Origin: Cornus controversa
Taxonomy: Eukaryota > Streptophyta > Magnoliopsida > Cornales > Cornaceae
NCBI GenBank assembly: GCA_026545225.1
Contig: CM048850.1
Location: forward strand, 24,106,297 to 24,170,296
Length of the DNA stretch: 64,000 bases
Direction: 5' to 3'
The notes under the pieces: generated by a model
What the model saw: only the letters and a program-made list of their open reading frames with translations
What the model was told of the DNA's origin: nothing
Database searches by the model: none
Made by a program: the position numbers and the translations under genes
Shown here: positions 40,380 to 52,236 of the stretch, one piece after another
Position numbering within the stretch: position 1 is the stretch's first letter
How the letters are laid out: each line of letters starts with the position of its first letter

Positions 40380-41640
40380 CCATACTTGGGGTCTCTATCT
40401 TCCTCACTGGAGCCTCCCTTTTCTTGTCTGCCTTTCTCGCATCAAGGGCATCTTCTGCGTTCATGTACTTCTGGGCTTTCACGAGTAGCTCAGACATACT
40501 TTATGGAGGGTGCTTGAAAATTGAGTACAAAAATTTTGAAGGCAGTAGGCCCCCCATGAATGCGGTAACTGCCACCTTATCGTCTAGAGCATATCGACCT
40601 GCAACATCTCCCTGTTAAACCGTTTAATGTAGTCTCGTAATGACTCCCCCTTATTTTGTCTTACGTTCAGGAGATAGGTGGCGGGCTTTCTGTGCCTTCA
40701 GGCGGTAATAAAATTGCCTATGAACAATTGGCTCAGTTCTTTGAAGGAACGTACAGATGCCGGCTTCAGGTTGTTGAACCATGATGGGGCAGAACCCTTC
40801 AATATAGTAGGAAAATTCTACATAGGATTTCATCTGGTATTCCTTGGAGGTGCATCAGAGCCTTGTAGGTCTCTAGATGATCTAGCGGGTCCTTGGTCCC
40901 ATGAAAGCTTTCAAGGGTGGGCATCTTGAACTTGTTGGGCAAAGGACAACTCATTATCCCCGCGGAGAAAGGGAGGTTAGTTTGCTGGATCAGCTCTTTT
41001 ACTATAGCAGGGCCCTTCCCCCTTATGGCGTGGGCCATGCTTTCTACCCTGACTTTGAGGTCCTGCATCTCCATGTTATAATAGGTAGTTTTCCCTGGGT
41101 GCCCTGAGTCTCCATAGGGTTGGTTTTTTTCGAGTGGGACTAGGTAACTGGGGTTCGTCCCACCTCTTACTCGGTTCTGAGCTGCATCGTCCATTGGGAC
41201 TTCACTGTCTCGCCCAACACCATCCCCTTCTGGATCAACAGAGTGACCCGGTGATGGTACTGACACCACAGGAGGGAGGCGTTACAGAATTGCCATATTT
41301 TGTTGGAGTATCTGGGCCAGACTTTGATTCAAATTTCGGACTTGGCATTCCAACGCTGCGATCTGTCCCTAATCGTTTGGAATTTCGAGGCGTGCCCCAG
41401 GGAAGTCCATCTGTCCAGGGGGTTGCATGCCTCCCTGTCCTACAGCTGGCACGTTCCAACCGGGAAGATCAGGGTCAGTAAACGGGTCCAGTCCGATTAG
41501 AGGGCCCTGTCCGTCAAGAAGGTCATAGCTGACAGGAAGATCTTGGGCGGCTGGAGGATTGTGACCGGCAGGGAGGTCCTGTGCTGGGGGATTGTGGCCG
41601 GTAGGAGGACCCTGCGCTGAAGGGTCCTGTACAGTGGTAG
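40380..41640 (-). pseudogene. Ty3/gypsy (Tat-like) gag, interrupted
   Basis: An open frame at 41269-40799 encodes the capsid start: a Pro/Gly-rich N terminus, then LPNKFKMPTLESFHGTKDPL, HLETYKALMHLQG and PDEILCRIF. The frame is then shifted, and the capsid goes on as NLKPASVRSFKELSQLFIGN, LLNVRQNKGESLRDYIKRFN and AFMGGLLPSKF down to about 40400. This is the retrotransposon gag domain of Tat-type elements, which forms the virus-like particle. One stop (TAG after IGNFITA) and at least one frameshift disable it. No zinc knuckle or pol follows. Confidence 0.8.
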
Positions 41641-41731
41641 TCTCTAACCCAGATCGTAGTTACATCATGCTTCGTATATGATTCGTGTAGAACAATCAAG
41701 TTTGTGATTGTTTCCTACAGACAACGCCAAC

Positions 41732-42234
41732 TGATGAAGCAAAAATTCACCCCGAACTGGTCAAACGCCAACCTGTAAAAAAGGACAAGAGAAGGGTAAT
41801 TGAGAGGGCACCGGCGCGGTGCCGGCCGACTACACTCCGACGATCAGGTCAGAAATTGAAAAGACTTTCTAAGCTATAAAGGAACTCAGGGGGTATTCAT
41901 TGCGTACCTGGTATATGGATCTGATAGAGTATTTGACTCTAGTTATGAAACGTACAATGTGGAGGTTGAGTTCAAGCTGACCATCTCTGGGAGCTAGTCT
42001 CCTACTAGGATACAGTCTCATTTGGCCGTTATAAATACAGAGACGGTCCATATACCAGGTACGCAATGAATACCCCTTGAGTTCCTTTATAGCTTGGAAA
42101 GCCCTTTCAATTTCTGACTTGATCGTTGGAGCGTAGTCGGTCGGCACTGCGCCGGTGCCCTCTCGATTACCCTTCTCTTATCCTTTTTTACAGGTTGGCG
42201 TTTGACCAGTTCGGGATGAATTTTTGCTTCATCA
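41732..42234. repeat. Palindromic LTR junction
   Basis: The left arm begins TGATGAAGCAAAAATTCACC at 41732 and the right arm ends GGTGAAT-like...GCTTCATCA at 42234. The arms match over about 185 bp, including the 'aagctataaaggaactca' block. The middle (41917-42090, with TATAAATACAG) is in the orientation opposite to the same block at 38500-38660. Confidence 0.8.
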
Positions 42235-42239
42235 ATGGT

Positions 42240-44090
42240 TATAGAAGTTGGATGTATAGATATTACATGCCACATGTGTATGATAAAATGCATGTGAATG
42301 TTCTTTTTCATAAAATCACATTTTGCATTTTGTGAATGCTTTGTGAAAGAATTGATATTGCATTGTTATATGCATGAAAATGACATGTTTTAACATGAAA
42401 TTAAGTAGCTTATGATGCGTTTGAAAATGTGTGATACATTTGAAATTTTATGTGTCGACATACTTGAAATCTATGTGATTAGTTGTTTATTTTGGAAGGA
42501 GGTAAGAAAAAGCAAGAAGGGCCCGGTGCCCTAGGGTGCAAAGCCCCAAACTTGGCTAAGGTTGTTTTGTTTAGACCATCGAGTTAGTAACCCGTAAAGT
42601 ATAATATTTTGGATAATTGGGCCGATTGGCGATTATTCGATAAATCTACGAATACTCCCACTCTATTTTCATTTCGAGAGTTATGTAACTTGGTGTTTAA
42701 GTCTTGTTATTGAATTATGATATTCATGTTAATACTTGTGTGATTTTTCATTAATTAAGCATTGTTAAGTATATGATTTATCTATGTATTGTCTTAAGGT
42801 TCCATGGACACGAGTATTGAAAGTATGTCATATAGTATATAGGAATGCCATAATTGCATTTCATGTACGTTGCATTGAGTAGATGCATACGTTGGTTTGG
42901 GTATTTCAATTGAGCTAGTCGGTTGCTCATCCTTTTCTCATTTCCCCCAAACATTTTAGATAAGACACCAGTGGTCAATAGAGCTTAGAGATGCTAGGAC
43001 CGAAGCATTTGGTTCATTATTCGAGGTTATCTATGTTATATTTGTGTTTGTCATGTTTGGGCATCTATGGAAGTATTGTAATTTCATTATGAAATAATTA
43101 ACATGATTATTGTGAGCATGTGTAAATTTTTGTTTCGGATGTTATTGTAATGAATCTCCTTATCTTATAGTTGTGAAGATATTTATGTTTAAGGAATGGA
43201 CAAGTTAGATAATGGATTCGATGTATATACTTTTGTTATTTCATGCTTGAAATGATGAAACCATGTTTTGGCCATATTCATATATGTTTTGGATATTTTT
43301 AGACTTGCATGTGATCATTGGAAGTGCATGTAAGATAAGGATTGAAAATTGACATGAAATAGAAAAATCAAAAAATTTGGAAATGCAATTAGGCATGATT
43401 ACGATCGATCGTAATCTCTATTACAATTGTCGTAATTCTAAATAAAAATGGTGGGAATCCATTTAACACCTTTGAAATAGCTATGAAATATTATTTATTC
43501 AATAAGATAGTGAAAGATAGAGAGGTGATACATGATTTGATCCATGCAATAAAGAGTGCTAGGAATCCATTTATTGTAATTGCTTCTTCTTGTTAAAGTT
43601 ACAAATGAATAACAATGGTGAACAAGAGGAAGAGCTTTATATCATTGTTGCATGATTTTTTGATAGTATACACTATATGTATGTTGCATACTATTTAGCA
43701 CAATTTCATAAGGTCCATAACATAATTGTTATTCAACTAGTCGTCAATTTGTGAATTATGCAATCTGATGAACATTTAAATGACCTAATATTAATTTAAA
43801 ATACCAAAATTTTAATCTCATATATTTATTGAAAGTGTTGTATCGGAGCAATTGACAATACACACTTTCCAATCAAAGATCTAGATGAATATGTAGCTGT
43901 ATTTTTTGGTTGAAAACAATGGTCCTAGCGAAACGTATTAGTAGCTCGCACGTTTCATTTGATATTTTCTTATGTAGATGGATGGGAATGTTTGGAATCC
44001 AATCAATTATGGATTTTTAGGATGTTCCATTAACAAGGAAAATGAACAACCATGGCCCCCAGATAACAATATAATTTACATGTATATATA
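42240..44090. other. Intergenic stretch, no gene recognised
   Basis: AT-rich DNA that together with 37414-37717 formed the target site of the Tat-like element. No supported coding frame or transposon end was seen. Confidence 0.4.
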
Positions 44091-44302
44091 GGCCCTGTTT
44101 GAATTGGCTTTTGAAAAGCAGCTTTCGGCTTTTCAAATTCAAAAGTCATTTTTGAGAGTGTTTGGATTGGTAAGGCAGAAGAGTTTCGGAGTCCAAAAAG
44201 AGCGTTTAAAGGAAGCTGGGGTGTACCAATTTCCTGATTTAGCTTCTGCTTCTCTTTTTCTTCTGCGTAAAAGCCGAAGCAAAAACTCTGCCAAACAGGG
44301 CC
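44091..44302. mobile_element. hAT-like MITE
   Basis: Terminal inverted repeats GGCCCTGTTTG (44091) and CAAACAGGGCC (to 44302) bound 212 bp of non-coding DNA rich in AAAAGC and GCTTTT motifs, typical of small hAT-related elements. An 8-bp target duplication is not evident in the TA-rich left flank. The 70-codon open frame inside is incidental. Confidence 0.7.
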
Positions 44303-44655
44303 ATAATCCCTTTTAAACTTGTTAGAAATAAAGAACTAATTGTGCCATTAACAAGAAAAATAAGATTTTTAAGTGTTTTATGCCTGAATTTGTTTTTTTA
44401 GGGAAATTGGTAAGTTGCAGAAATTCTAATTTTTCAAAAGTTTTCAATTTCATACTATCCTAACTTCAAAAAAAAATTCATTATGTCTTCTTTCTTTCCA
44501 TTTCCATCTAACCGAATGACATCAATCACAGCCCAGTTTTTGTTTTTTTGAATGATGTACTTATTTCTATTTTAATTTTTTACACTCAATATTTTTGCAA
44601 CCACTTGTATTCTTTCAAATTTTGGAACAAAAATCAAAGCCTCGAGATATAATAA

Positions 44656-45653
44656 AGGCTGAATTAAATAAAAGCCCTCTAAGAATTAACAATTTGCATT
44701 AAACCCCTCTTTGAAAGTTTTTTTTGGCAAAACCCCCTCAAATAACCAAGGAGTTACTTTAAAGGGACAATTACTAAATTACCCACCAACTCAAGGAGAT
44801 TTTATGCAATTTGCACTTATATTTTTTTGTTACATTAGACAATTTCTTCCTTTTCTTTCTTGAATAATAAGATTTAAACTTATATTTTCTATTACATGCA
44901 TCTCATATACTTATATATATATATATGATACTATAAATCTATTTTACATATATTGTGTGAATTGCATAAAATTAAAATAGATAAACTTATTCAATAGATA
45001 ATAGTTTGAATCTGTGAATTGTGTGAATAGCTTGATTAAATATTTTACTTTTATATTGTCCTAACGTGATTTTGAAAACAAAATCTTATTATTTTACATA
45101 GATTTATTATTCAAATAGCTAGAATAAGTACTTTATATAAATTCATATTATTTTTCATAACTTTTGTGAATTTTACAATAAAGGTATTTACTGTTATACA
45201 CGCATCTCCCAAATGTGTGATTTTTCTCACAAATTCACACACATATATTCATATTTACATATATATGGTACAATAAAGTTAAACTAGTGTAAGATTAATA
45301 GTTATTTTATGTCATTTAATTACTTTTTGTAATTAAGATTGTTGTTGTCGATCTAATTGTTTAATCAAATGTCGATCTCATATACTTATATATATACGCA
45401 TTGTATAAAATCAAAATTATATTATAAATAATATAATAATGATATATATAATATAATATATAATTTGAGTAAAAAAAATACAAAATATAAAATAATTAAC
45501 CCCCCTTGATTTGATAGTATTTTAGTAATTGTCTCTTTAAAATAAACCCTTTCCATTAATTGGAGGAGTGTTTTTTGTCAAAACAAAATATTTAAAAGAG
45601 AGTTTAATGCAAATCATTAATTCTCAAGTTTTTTTTATTTTGCAATTCGCCCT
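44656..45653. mobile_element. Non-autonomous DNA element with long inverted repeats (MULE-like)
   Basis: Arms of about 150 bp (44656-44805 and 45495-45653) are inverted copies: both contain gaattaa.aatttgcattaaac, a CAAAA(C/A)CCC-like block, and ACAATTACTAAA, in order. The central 690 bp is AT-rich and non-coding. ATAATA flanks both ends and could be part of a target duplication. Long arms suit Mutator-like or fold-back elements. No transposase is present. Confidence 0.65.
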
Positions 45654-46805
45654 ATAATATATACTACACAGCACTTTATTTCTAACTTATGTCTTCATAG
45701 ACTGAAAGTTATGCAACTATAACTATAACCCATTATTTGTGCAGCTGTCCAGATATGTTGAAGTAAACAGATCCGTATTCTTAGGGATTGACACATATTC
45801 AAGTGGAGTAATTTTTTATATGTGAATGCACAGTGTTATTATGATGGATAAGAATGATACTAAAGCAGATGTGAAGTTTTATTTCGGTTCGAGAAAAAAA
45901 AAATTGATCCATTTTTTCTTTTACGGGTCGTTCGACCCAGTTGTAGACTTGCTTGTAGTTCAATTTATAAGAACATGCGTTTAGGGTTTGGGGTGGTACT
46001 TAGACAAGACTTAAAGACAGTTTAAAGTGCGAGAGAGAGTGGGTTAATGATTAAGATTTGTAATCTCTTAATTTTCGTATAGAAAAATATTTCATTAGGT
46101 GTTTTTTGTCTAATCACATAAATCATTGTATTTTGTAAATAGTTTGTGTTTACTTTTCTATCAATTTCATGATTGTATTCTTGATTTGTGGCGATTGTTG
46201 TAAAATCGAGTTGGAGTTTTTTGTATTAACAAATGTGAACTGATAAAAAATGAAAAACATATTAATGAATTTCACACTGACTTGCAATAATATATATGCT
46301 TACATTAATTTGCAAAATAAGAAACTCACTTGGTAAAAGAATTTCTCTATCTCCCTTCCAAATATAATTTTTAATTGAATAAATTACTTTGACCTTTTTA
46401 CCAATCAGTTAAACAAAATAACATTTAATATACATTTACATAAGTATCTTCCGGTGTGTATATATATATATATATATATATTCTCCATCAATGTCACACC
46501 AGCACTACCATCAGTGAAGATAATTGTGATATTTTGAATTTTTTATGTTAATTAACTTTAATAGAGTTGACTATCAATTAAAGACAGGAGTAAAAGAATT
46601 GAATCAATCAAATTTCAGAAATGGTTGATCATCATATTTTAAAAAACTTAATCTAAAAATAATTAAGCAAAGCATCAGAAGGTCCGAGTAATTAATACTT
46701 TTTAATTATATGCCCTTGGCATATTGAGAACCACAGCATAATCCATTAATTGGATCAATAAAATAAACAATGACAATAATTTTCAAGCTTAAAATTTTAG
46801 TTTCA
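45654..46805. other. Intergenic region downstream of TPS copy 2
   Basis: No gene or transposon ends seen. A (TA)n run lies at 46458-46482. The first few hundred bases below 46805 would hold the 3' UTR of TPS copy 2. Confidence 0.4.
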
Positions 46806-47160
46806 CTACTCAAGAGAAATTGGCTCTATAAGTAATGATGCTACGCGATCCTTAGTCTCACGTTCTTGCACACCATGCCCATCTCCAAACTGGTACATGC
46901 ATTGCGCCACCCTACCAAGGTTCATTGCAACTGAAATGAAACTCTCAGGGAAGGGAGAAACCGAAAATAGATCCTCATTCATTTTTTTCCATGTTTCATC
47001 TATCAAGTACTTGATGTAATTACGTGCTTCTTCTTCAGAGGCACCTGTTTCGTGCATGTAACATTGGACCGATTTAAGGACATCCCCTCTTTTTAGCTCA
47101 TCCTAAATCAAGAGAAATGAAAATCAAACATTAATTATTTCATGAAGCAGAGAAATGAAT

Positions 47161-47164
<4 letters not shown>

Positions 47165-47211
<47 letters not shown>
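47165..47211. repeat. (TA)n microsatellite in intron 6 of TPS copy 2
   Basis: TA run of about 47 bp. The same intron of copy 1 lacks it. Confidence 0.95.
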
Positions 47212-47214
<3 letters not shown>

Positions 47215-47569
47215 TAATATGGATTGCATACAGAAGAAGTTCCCAAGTCATCTGCAAGGCGAATAATAATGGACGAGCACCGGAGTATACTTGGATATCT
47301 CTCTAAGCATTCCAAGGCCTCCTCTGTTACGGGCTTTGTAATGAAAAAGTAAGCATGAACCAGTATTACAGGAGCCGAACTAGACATCCAAGCATTTTCA
47401 AGGTATTCTCTTAAGGTTGGTGTATATCCACTGTGGTACCACTTTGCCTCAATTAAGTAGGATTTACATAGCTCTGCCCACTGCACAATAGATCAGAACA
47501 AAGTCATAATACAAATCTACAACATATGAAGGTGGATGAGGTAATTCCAATACGTATGCAAAATGATAG

Positions 47570-47572
<3 letters not shown>

Positions 47573-47654
<82 letters not shown>
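47573..47654. repeat. (TA)n(TG)n microsatellite replacing exon 5 end of TPS copy 2
   Basis: About 82 bp of pure TA then TG on the plus strand. It abuts codon ..ATGGCT of exon 5 on one side and intron sequence 'tgctatcattt' on the other, where copy 1 has 54 coding bases and a GT donor. Confidence 0.95.
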
Positions 47655-47656
<2 letters not shown>

Positions 47657-47937
47657 CCATCTCATTTATGGAGTTGTAGAGAGCAAGGAAACATATCTTC
47701 ATATAGTATGGAAGTTGCTCTATAGCTTTGATATCCCACCTTAATATATAAAAATATTAGCTTATAATTAGCAAGCATACAATTAGAAGATAAATTACCA
47801 AAAACATAAAGCATACAATCAGAAGATATTCTCTCTCCCAATTCATAGTTTTGGCAGAACACTAAATCCTAAGTTGCAGTAGGTCATGGAATGTAACTTG
47901 GATGCATATTTAGCCTAAGAACTGAACCAATCGACTA

Positions 47938-47959
47938 TATATATATATATATATATATG
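47938..47959. repeat. (TA)n microsatellite in intron 4 of TPS copy 2
   Basis: Short TA run; the copy 1 intron has 'ccatatatatgg' at this position, a likely seed for expansion. Confidence 0.85.
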
Positions 47960-48052
47960 GAGAAGCTTGGTTCAGTATTTTCAGTTGTTTGTTGTGATAT
48001 TATCGATCAACCAAGTCACAGACATATTTTTTTCCAAAGAAAATAGAGTTTA

Positions 48053-48394
<342 letters not shown>

Positions 48395-49580
48395 TTAGTT
48401 ACCTTGCCGTGTGTTTCATTTCTTCCAAATGTGTTGCTTGCACCATGTTAAAATCCAATTTGGCTAGCTGAAGCAACAGAGGATTCATGTCATGCCTTCC
48501 CTCATATACATCTAAGAACCACCTTGTCTCTAATCTTGGCATCCTCCAATGCAGTGGAAGCTCCAAAGAGTGGCTCACTTGCATTGCAAGATTTTGATCC
48601 ATGTACAAATTCTGCTCAAGATTTTCTTTGAGATGTCTGGTTGTGAAATCTCTGGCCTCCTCCAGGATGCTTTCACCCCTTATGGACAAGAATGAAGCTT
48701 CATAGAGACATAGCAGTCCCTTGGTATCTGCACAATGGCATACCTTGAATTTTCCTTTCTCACTCATGAAACTGTTGAAAACAATTGCAATAAAAGAAAA
48801 TTACACAAGATATGTTATACATTGAAGTAGGATAGTTCATTATATTAAAATCTCCATTTTTTTTTTACTTTTTTCAATTTTTTATTTATTTATATTAAGA
48901 AGAGGAAAACACAACATGAAACTCTTCCAGTACCTTGAGGGACAAGAAACCCATGTTGTCGGAGGAGTCTAAATTGAAGAGCTGTAGCATATAAATCTTC
49001 TCTCTTCCATTTATCCCAGTTGCTTTTATTGGAGTATATATTCTCCAATATTCTAGATATTTCATCCTTGAATTGATAGGATAGTCCAAGCTTCTGTAAA
49101 ACATCAATAAGCTCAAGTTGATCCAATGGATTCATCACTTGTTCAAGCATCATCTTCCCACTTCCCTTCAACTTTTCGGCTCTCCTTGTGTGTTCTTCTC
49201 CCTGCATTAATTTCTGTGTTAGTGACTGGGCTTTAATAATATATATGTATACACACACACACATACACTTAGACACTTTGTCGAACATATAAGTAAAACA
49301 GATATAAAATTACTTACCATATAGATACTAGAGAGTGACTGGAGATATTGATTGTCCCAAATGGTTGGTTTGTAATTTCCCGACCTCCGAACAACCGTCT
49401 CAATGGAAGTGGAAGCTTTAGAACCATTGAGAGAGGCACGGACTCTGCTAGATGTTCTCTCCGAAAAAAGCTGCCTACCATGTGGGGTTGGAGTGAAAAT
49501 GCATAGATGGGTTGAAGCTAACGTAGCAAAAGCCATTGGATTGAAGTTTACAGGATAACAATTATTATTCTTCTCTCCTA

Positions 49581-49588
49581 CTTATATA
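49581..49588 (-). promoter_or_regulatory. TATA box of TPS copy 2
   Basis: The minus strand reads TATATAAG about 45-50 bp upstream of the ATG, in the same context (..AAGTAGGAGAGAAGAAT) as in copy 1. Confidence 0.65.
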
Positions 49589-49681
49589 GAAAATATATGG
49601 ACACGAGTATGACTTCACAAGGCCGCAGGTGCGGGACAAATCACAAAAAGTAGGACACCCAGCTAGAGATATGTAAAAAAG

Positions 49682-49683
<2 letters not shown>

Positions 49684-49724
<41 letters not shown>
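49684..49724. repeat. (TA)n microsatellite
   Basis: TA run about 150 bp upstream of the TPS copy 2 start codon; a second, shorter run lies at 49805-49827. Confidence 0.95.
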
Positions 49725-49725
<1 letters not shown>

Positions 49726-49795
49726 TATAACAAATAACCACGAACGGTCATGACTGTGAGGGCGTGATAGTGTCATAAGAACGGGTAACACACTA

Positions 49796-49827
<32 letters not shown>

Positions 49828-49829
49828 CT

Positions 49830-49945
49830 TGTTCATTGACAAGTAAAAATTTCTCTAACACCATATATGATAACCATTTTAGAAGTTACTTTTTTTACAC
49901 TTAAATTATATTCAACAGTTTATATACTTGGTGTGTAGAAATATA
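49830..49945. mobile_element. Diverged relative of the MITE at 36994
   Basis: Blocks 'ttgttcattgacaagtaaaaattt', 'gttactttttttacacttaaat' and 'cttggtgtgtagaaa' follow the order of the 36994-37167 MITE, but the right inverted repeat is missing. It sits in the upstream region of TPS copy 2. Confidence 0.55.
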
Positions 49946-49949
49946 AATA

Positions 49950-50670
49950 TAATGCTCATTTTTACCCATGATGTGAAAAATAAAATCATTATTTTGGAAC
50001 TTGAACTAAATGATTGTTGTTTTCTAATTTTTTTTATTCAATTAATTCATATATGTTTTAAAATTTAATTGGAATCACAGTCTTTAGGATTAATAATTAT
50101 AAAACTATTATGTCTTGTTCTAAAAGTGTTTTATGCGTCTTTGTTGTGTCTTAAACGTCTTCTTGTGTCTAATTAAAAAAGAAAAATCAAATTTCAGAAC
50201 AATTTATTTATGTTGAACATGTGTTCAGATTATGTTTCACACGTGTGTCCGCATGTTTGAGTGTTGGTTACACCGCACACTGCTGGAAAAAAATATCCCT
50301 CCTTTCTATTAAATGACACGTTTATCATGTAAATATTGTTTTACATACGAAGATGGGTCTTAAATCTTTGAAAAAGACAGCTTAAAGAAATAATAAAAAA
50401 TAAAATAAAATACAAAGCTCAATCTAGGTAGGTTTGTTTTGATAATTAAGCTATATATATATATATATATATAAAGTAAAGGCAGACACGTACAAAAGAG
50501 AAGTGGTGCATAACTTTTTCATAACTCAGAATAATTTAATGGACATAGAAAATTTAAAGAAGAATAAAATATAAGATCATGTAACATATGATTGAAAAAT
50601 TATTATATATAAATGCCAGTCATTGAAACCAACATAACAAACATGTCAAAATACGAGAATCATTTGTAAT
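49950..50670. repeat. Non-coding repeat R3, copy C (upstream block of TPS copy 2)
   Basis: Colinear with 25850-26490 as listed there, including the 'aaatgacacgtttatcatgtaaa' and 'acataacaaacatgtcaaaat' blocks, and continuing into a match to 27167. It lies 0.4-1.1 kb upstream of the gene and next to the 3' end of the LINE. Confidence 0.75.
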
Positions 50671-50977
50671 TTTTCACTTGCGCAAGTGAGCCATTATTTA
50701 TTTATTTTTGGGAGTTCAAGTTTAATGTATAACTAAAAGATTTACAGAGGCTAAAGGCCATGGGCCATCAAACAGGTTTGACATCCAGGCCCAATTCCGC
50801 ATCAAAACATAAGAGATAAACATTAGTATCCAATCCAGCCCAAGCCTGTGCCTGAGATACACCATAATTCTGTAAGGAAACCAAATGGATGTATTGATCA
50901 CGACATTTATCATCCGAAATTTGGGAATTAGGGATTTAATTTAATCAAATTCTTTAAGTGATTGAAGCAAATCCCAT

Positions 50978-51949
50978 TCATAGATCTGGTGGTCGAGTCG
51001 GCGGACGAATCAACGAATTAGGGAGCTCCCATTCATGTAGGGCTAACCTTGTTTGAATTGATTCCTTGAGTTTTAAACATTTGAGTTGATTTCGAATCAA
51101 AGGCATGATTTTACTGAGGATAAGGACTTGGGAGCATCTTTTGTTGTCGTATAATCGAGAGTTACGTTCTAACAAGATGGTGTGGATGGATGTAGATAGA
51201 GCAAGCTTGTTGATGGAGTTTCCGATTGTGTTTGCCCTCCAATGATGGGATGCCCAACTAATTATCCCTGGCCAAGAGTAGTCTCCAATGTAGAATTTGC
51301 ATTTCTGTTATATGCACTGCCAAATTGGGTTGGAGAATGTACATACGAAGAAGATGTGCGATATCGATTCAGGGTCGGAGGAGCACAGAGCGCAAGTGTT
51401 TGATGGGTTTCTAGTAGTCATCAATGAGTGATCCATTGTTGCAAGCCTCATCTGAACAACAAGCCATAAGATGATTTTGCATCTGGGAATTGAGGCCTTA
51501 CTCCAGATGAGGTGGTGCTAATCCACTGTGCTAGATGAGTCGACCAAGGCTCTTGAAGTGTGTTTCGTGGAGAAATCACTATCTGGGGAAACAGACCAAA
51601 CTATTAAGTCCATTTGATACGGAGAAGGAGCTGGAGCAATACAAAGATCTGGGAAAAGTGTCTTTAGGTTTGTTGGAAATTCCCATTGGCCGCTATGTGA
51701 GATGAACGTGGATAGGGTTTGTTGCCTGGGAATTGAATTTGAGGTAATAATGGTTTCACTAACTCTTAGGTTTAGGGGACCATTTTTGACCCAATTGTCC
51801 TCCCATAACCTGGTGGATGCTCCATTCCCAACCTTGTGCTTAATGATTTGTCTTCCAATATGTCTTAACTGAAGAGTCTTCCTCCAATTCCATGTGCAAA
51901 CCTGTGGAATGTTGATTGACCATATGTCCCTGTTTCGAATGAGATGCAT
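50978..51949 (-). pseudogene. LINE ORF2 C-terminal part with zf-RVT domain
   Basis: 51949-51518 holds the region typical after the RT thumb (WNWRKTLQLRHIGRQIIKHK, GNGASTRLWEDNW, LIVWSVSPDSDFSTK). The zf-RVT segment follows near 51500-51290 (IPRCKIILWLVVQMRLATMD, CALCSSDPESISHIFFVC) with the paired Cys residues of the zinc-binding motif. Stops separate the blocks. Confidence 0.8.
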
Positions 51950-52236
51950 CCTAACCCATTGAGTTCATAGGTTGTGCTTGTTGTCTGAAATAATGTTCCA
52001 TAGGTGCCTTAGGGTTCCAATCTTATTGATAAGGACCAAATTAGGAATGCCTAAGCCCCCACATTGCTCTAGAGTGCATATGTTTTTCCAAGTCACTTTA
52101 GCACCTATGCTTTTAAGATCAGTACATGTCCAAAAAATCTCATGCAAATCTTGTTTATTTCCTCAAGGATGGACTTAGGAAGGATTAAAATGCTGGACCA
52201 GTAAGTGTGCATGCTAATGAGCACTAATTTGGTGAG

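Larger units (their letters stand above)
37723..42234 (-). mobile_element. Gag-only Tat-like retrotransposon with an inverted-LTR end
   Basis: The element is bounded by ATGGT at 37718-37722 and 42235-42239. On the minus strand, LTR end (GCTTCATCA at 41732), PBS-like GTTGGCGTTGTCTGTAGGAA (41731-41712), gag (41640-40380), a minisatellite (40065-39324) and a 3' LTR ending at 37723 follow in order. No protease, RT or integrase is present, so it is non-autonomous (LARD-like). The right outer end is abnormal: 41732-42234 is a palindrome made of two LTR tails in opposite orientation, so both outer ends are U5-type. Confidence 0.78.

Noticed and set aside
44104..44316. 70-codon frame near 44.1 kb
   Set aside because: It fills the hAT-like MITE and reflects its palindromic ends.
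47517..47744. His-Thr and Tyr-Ile repeat proteins
   Set aside because: Translations of the (TG)n and (TA)n microsatellite in TPS copy 2.
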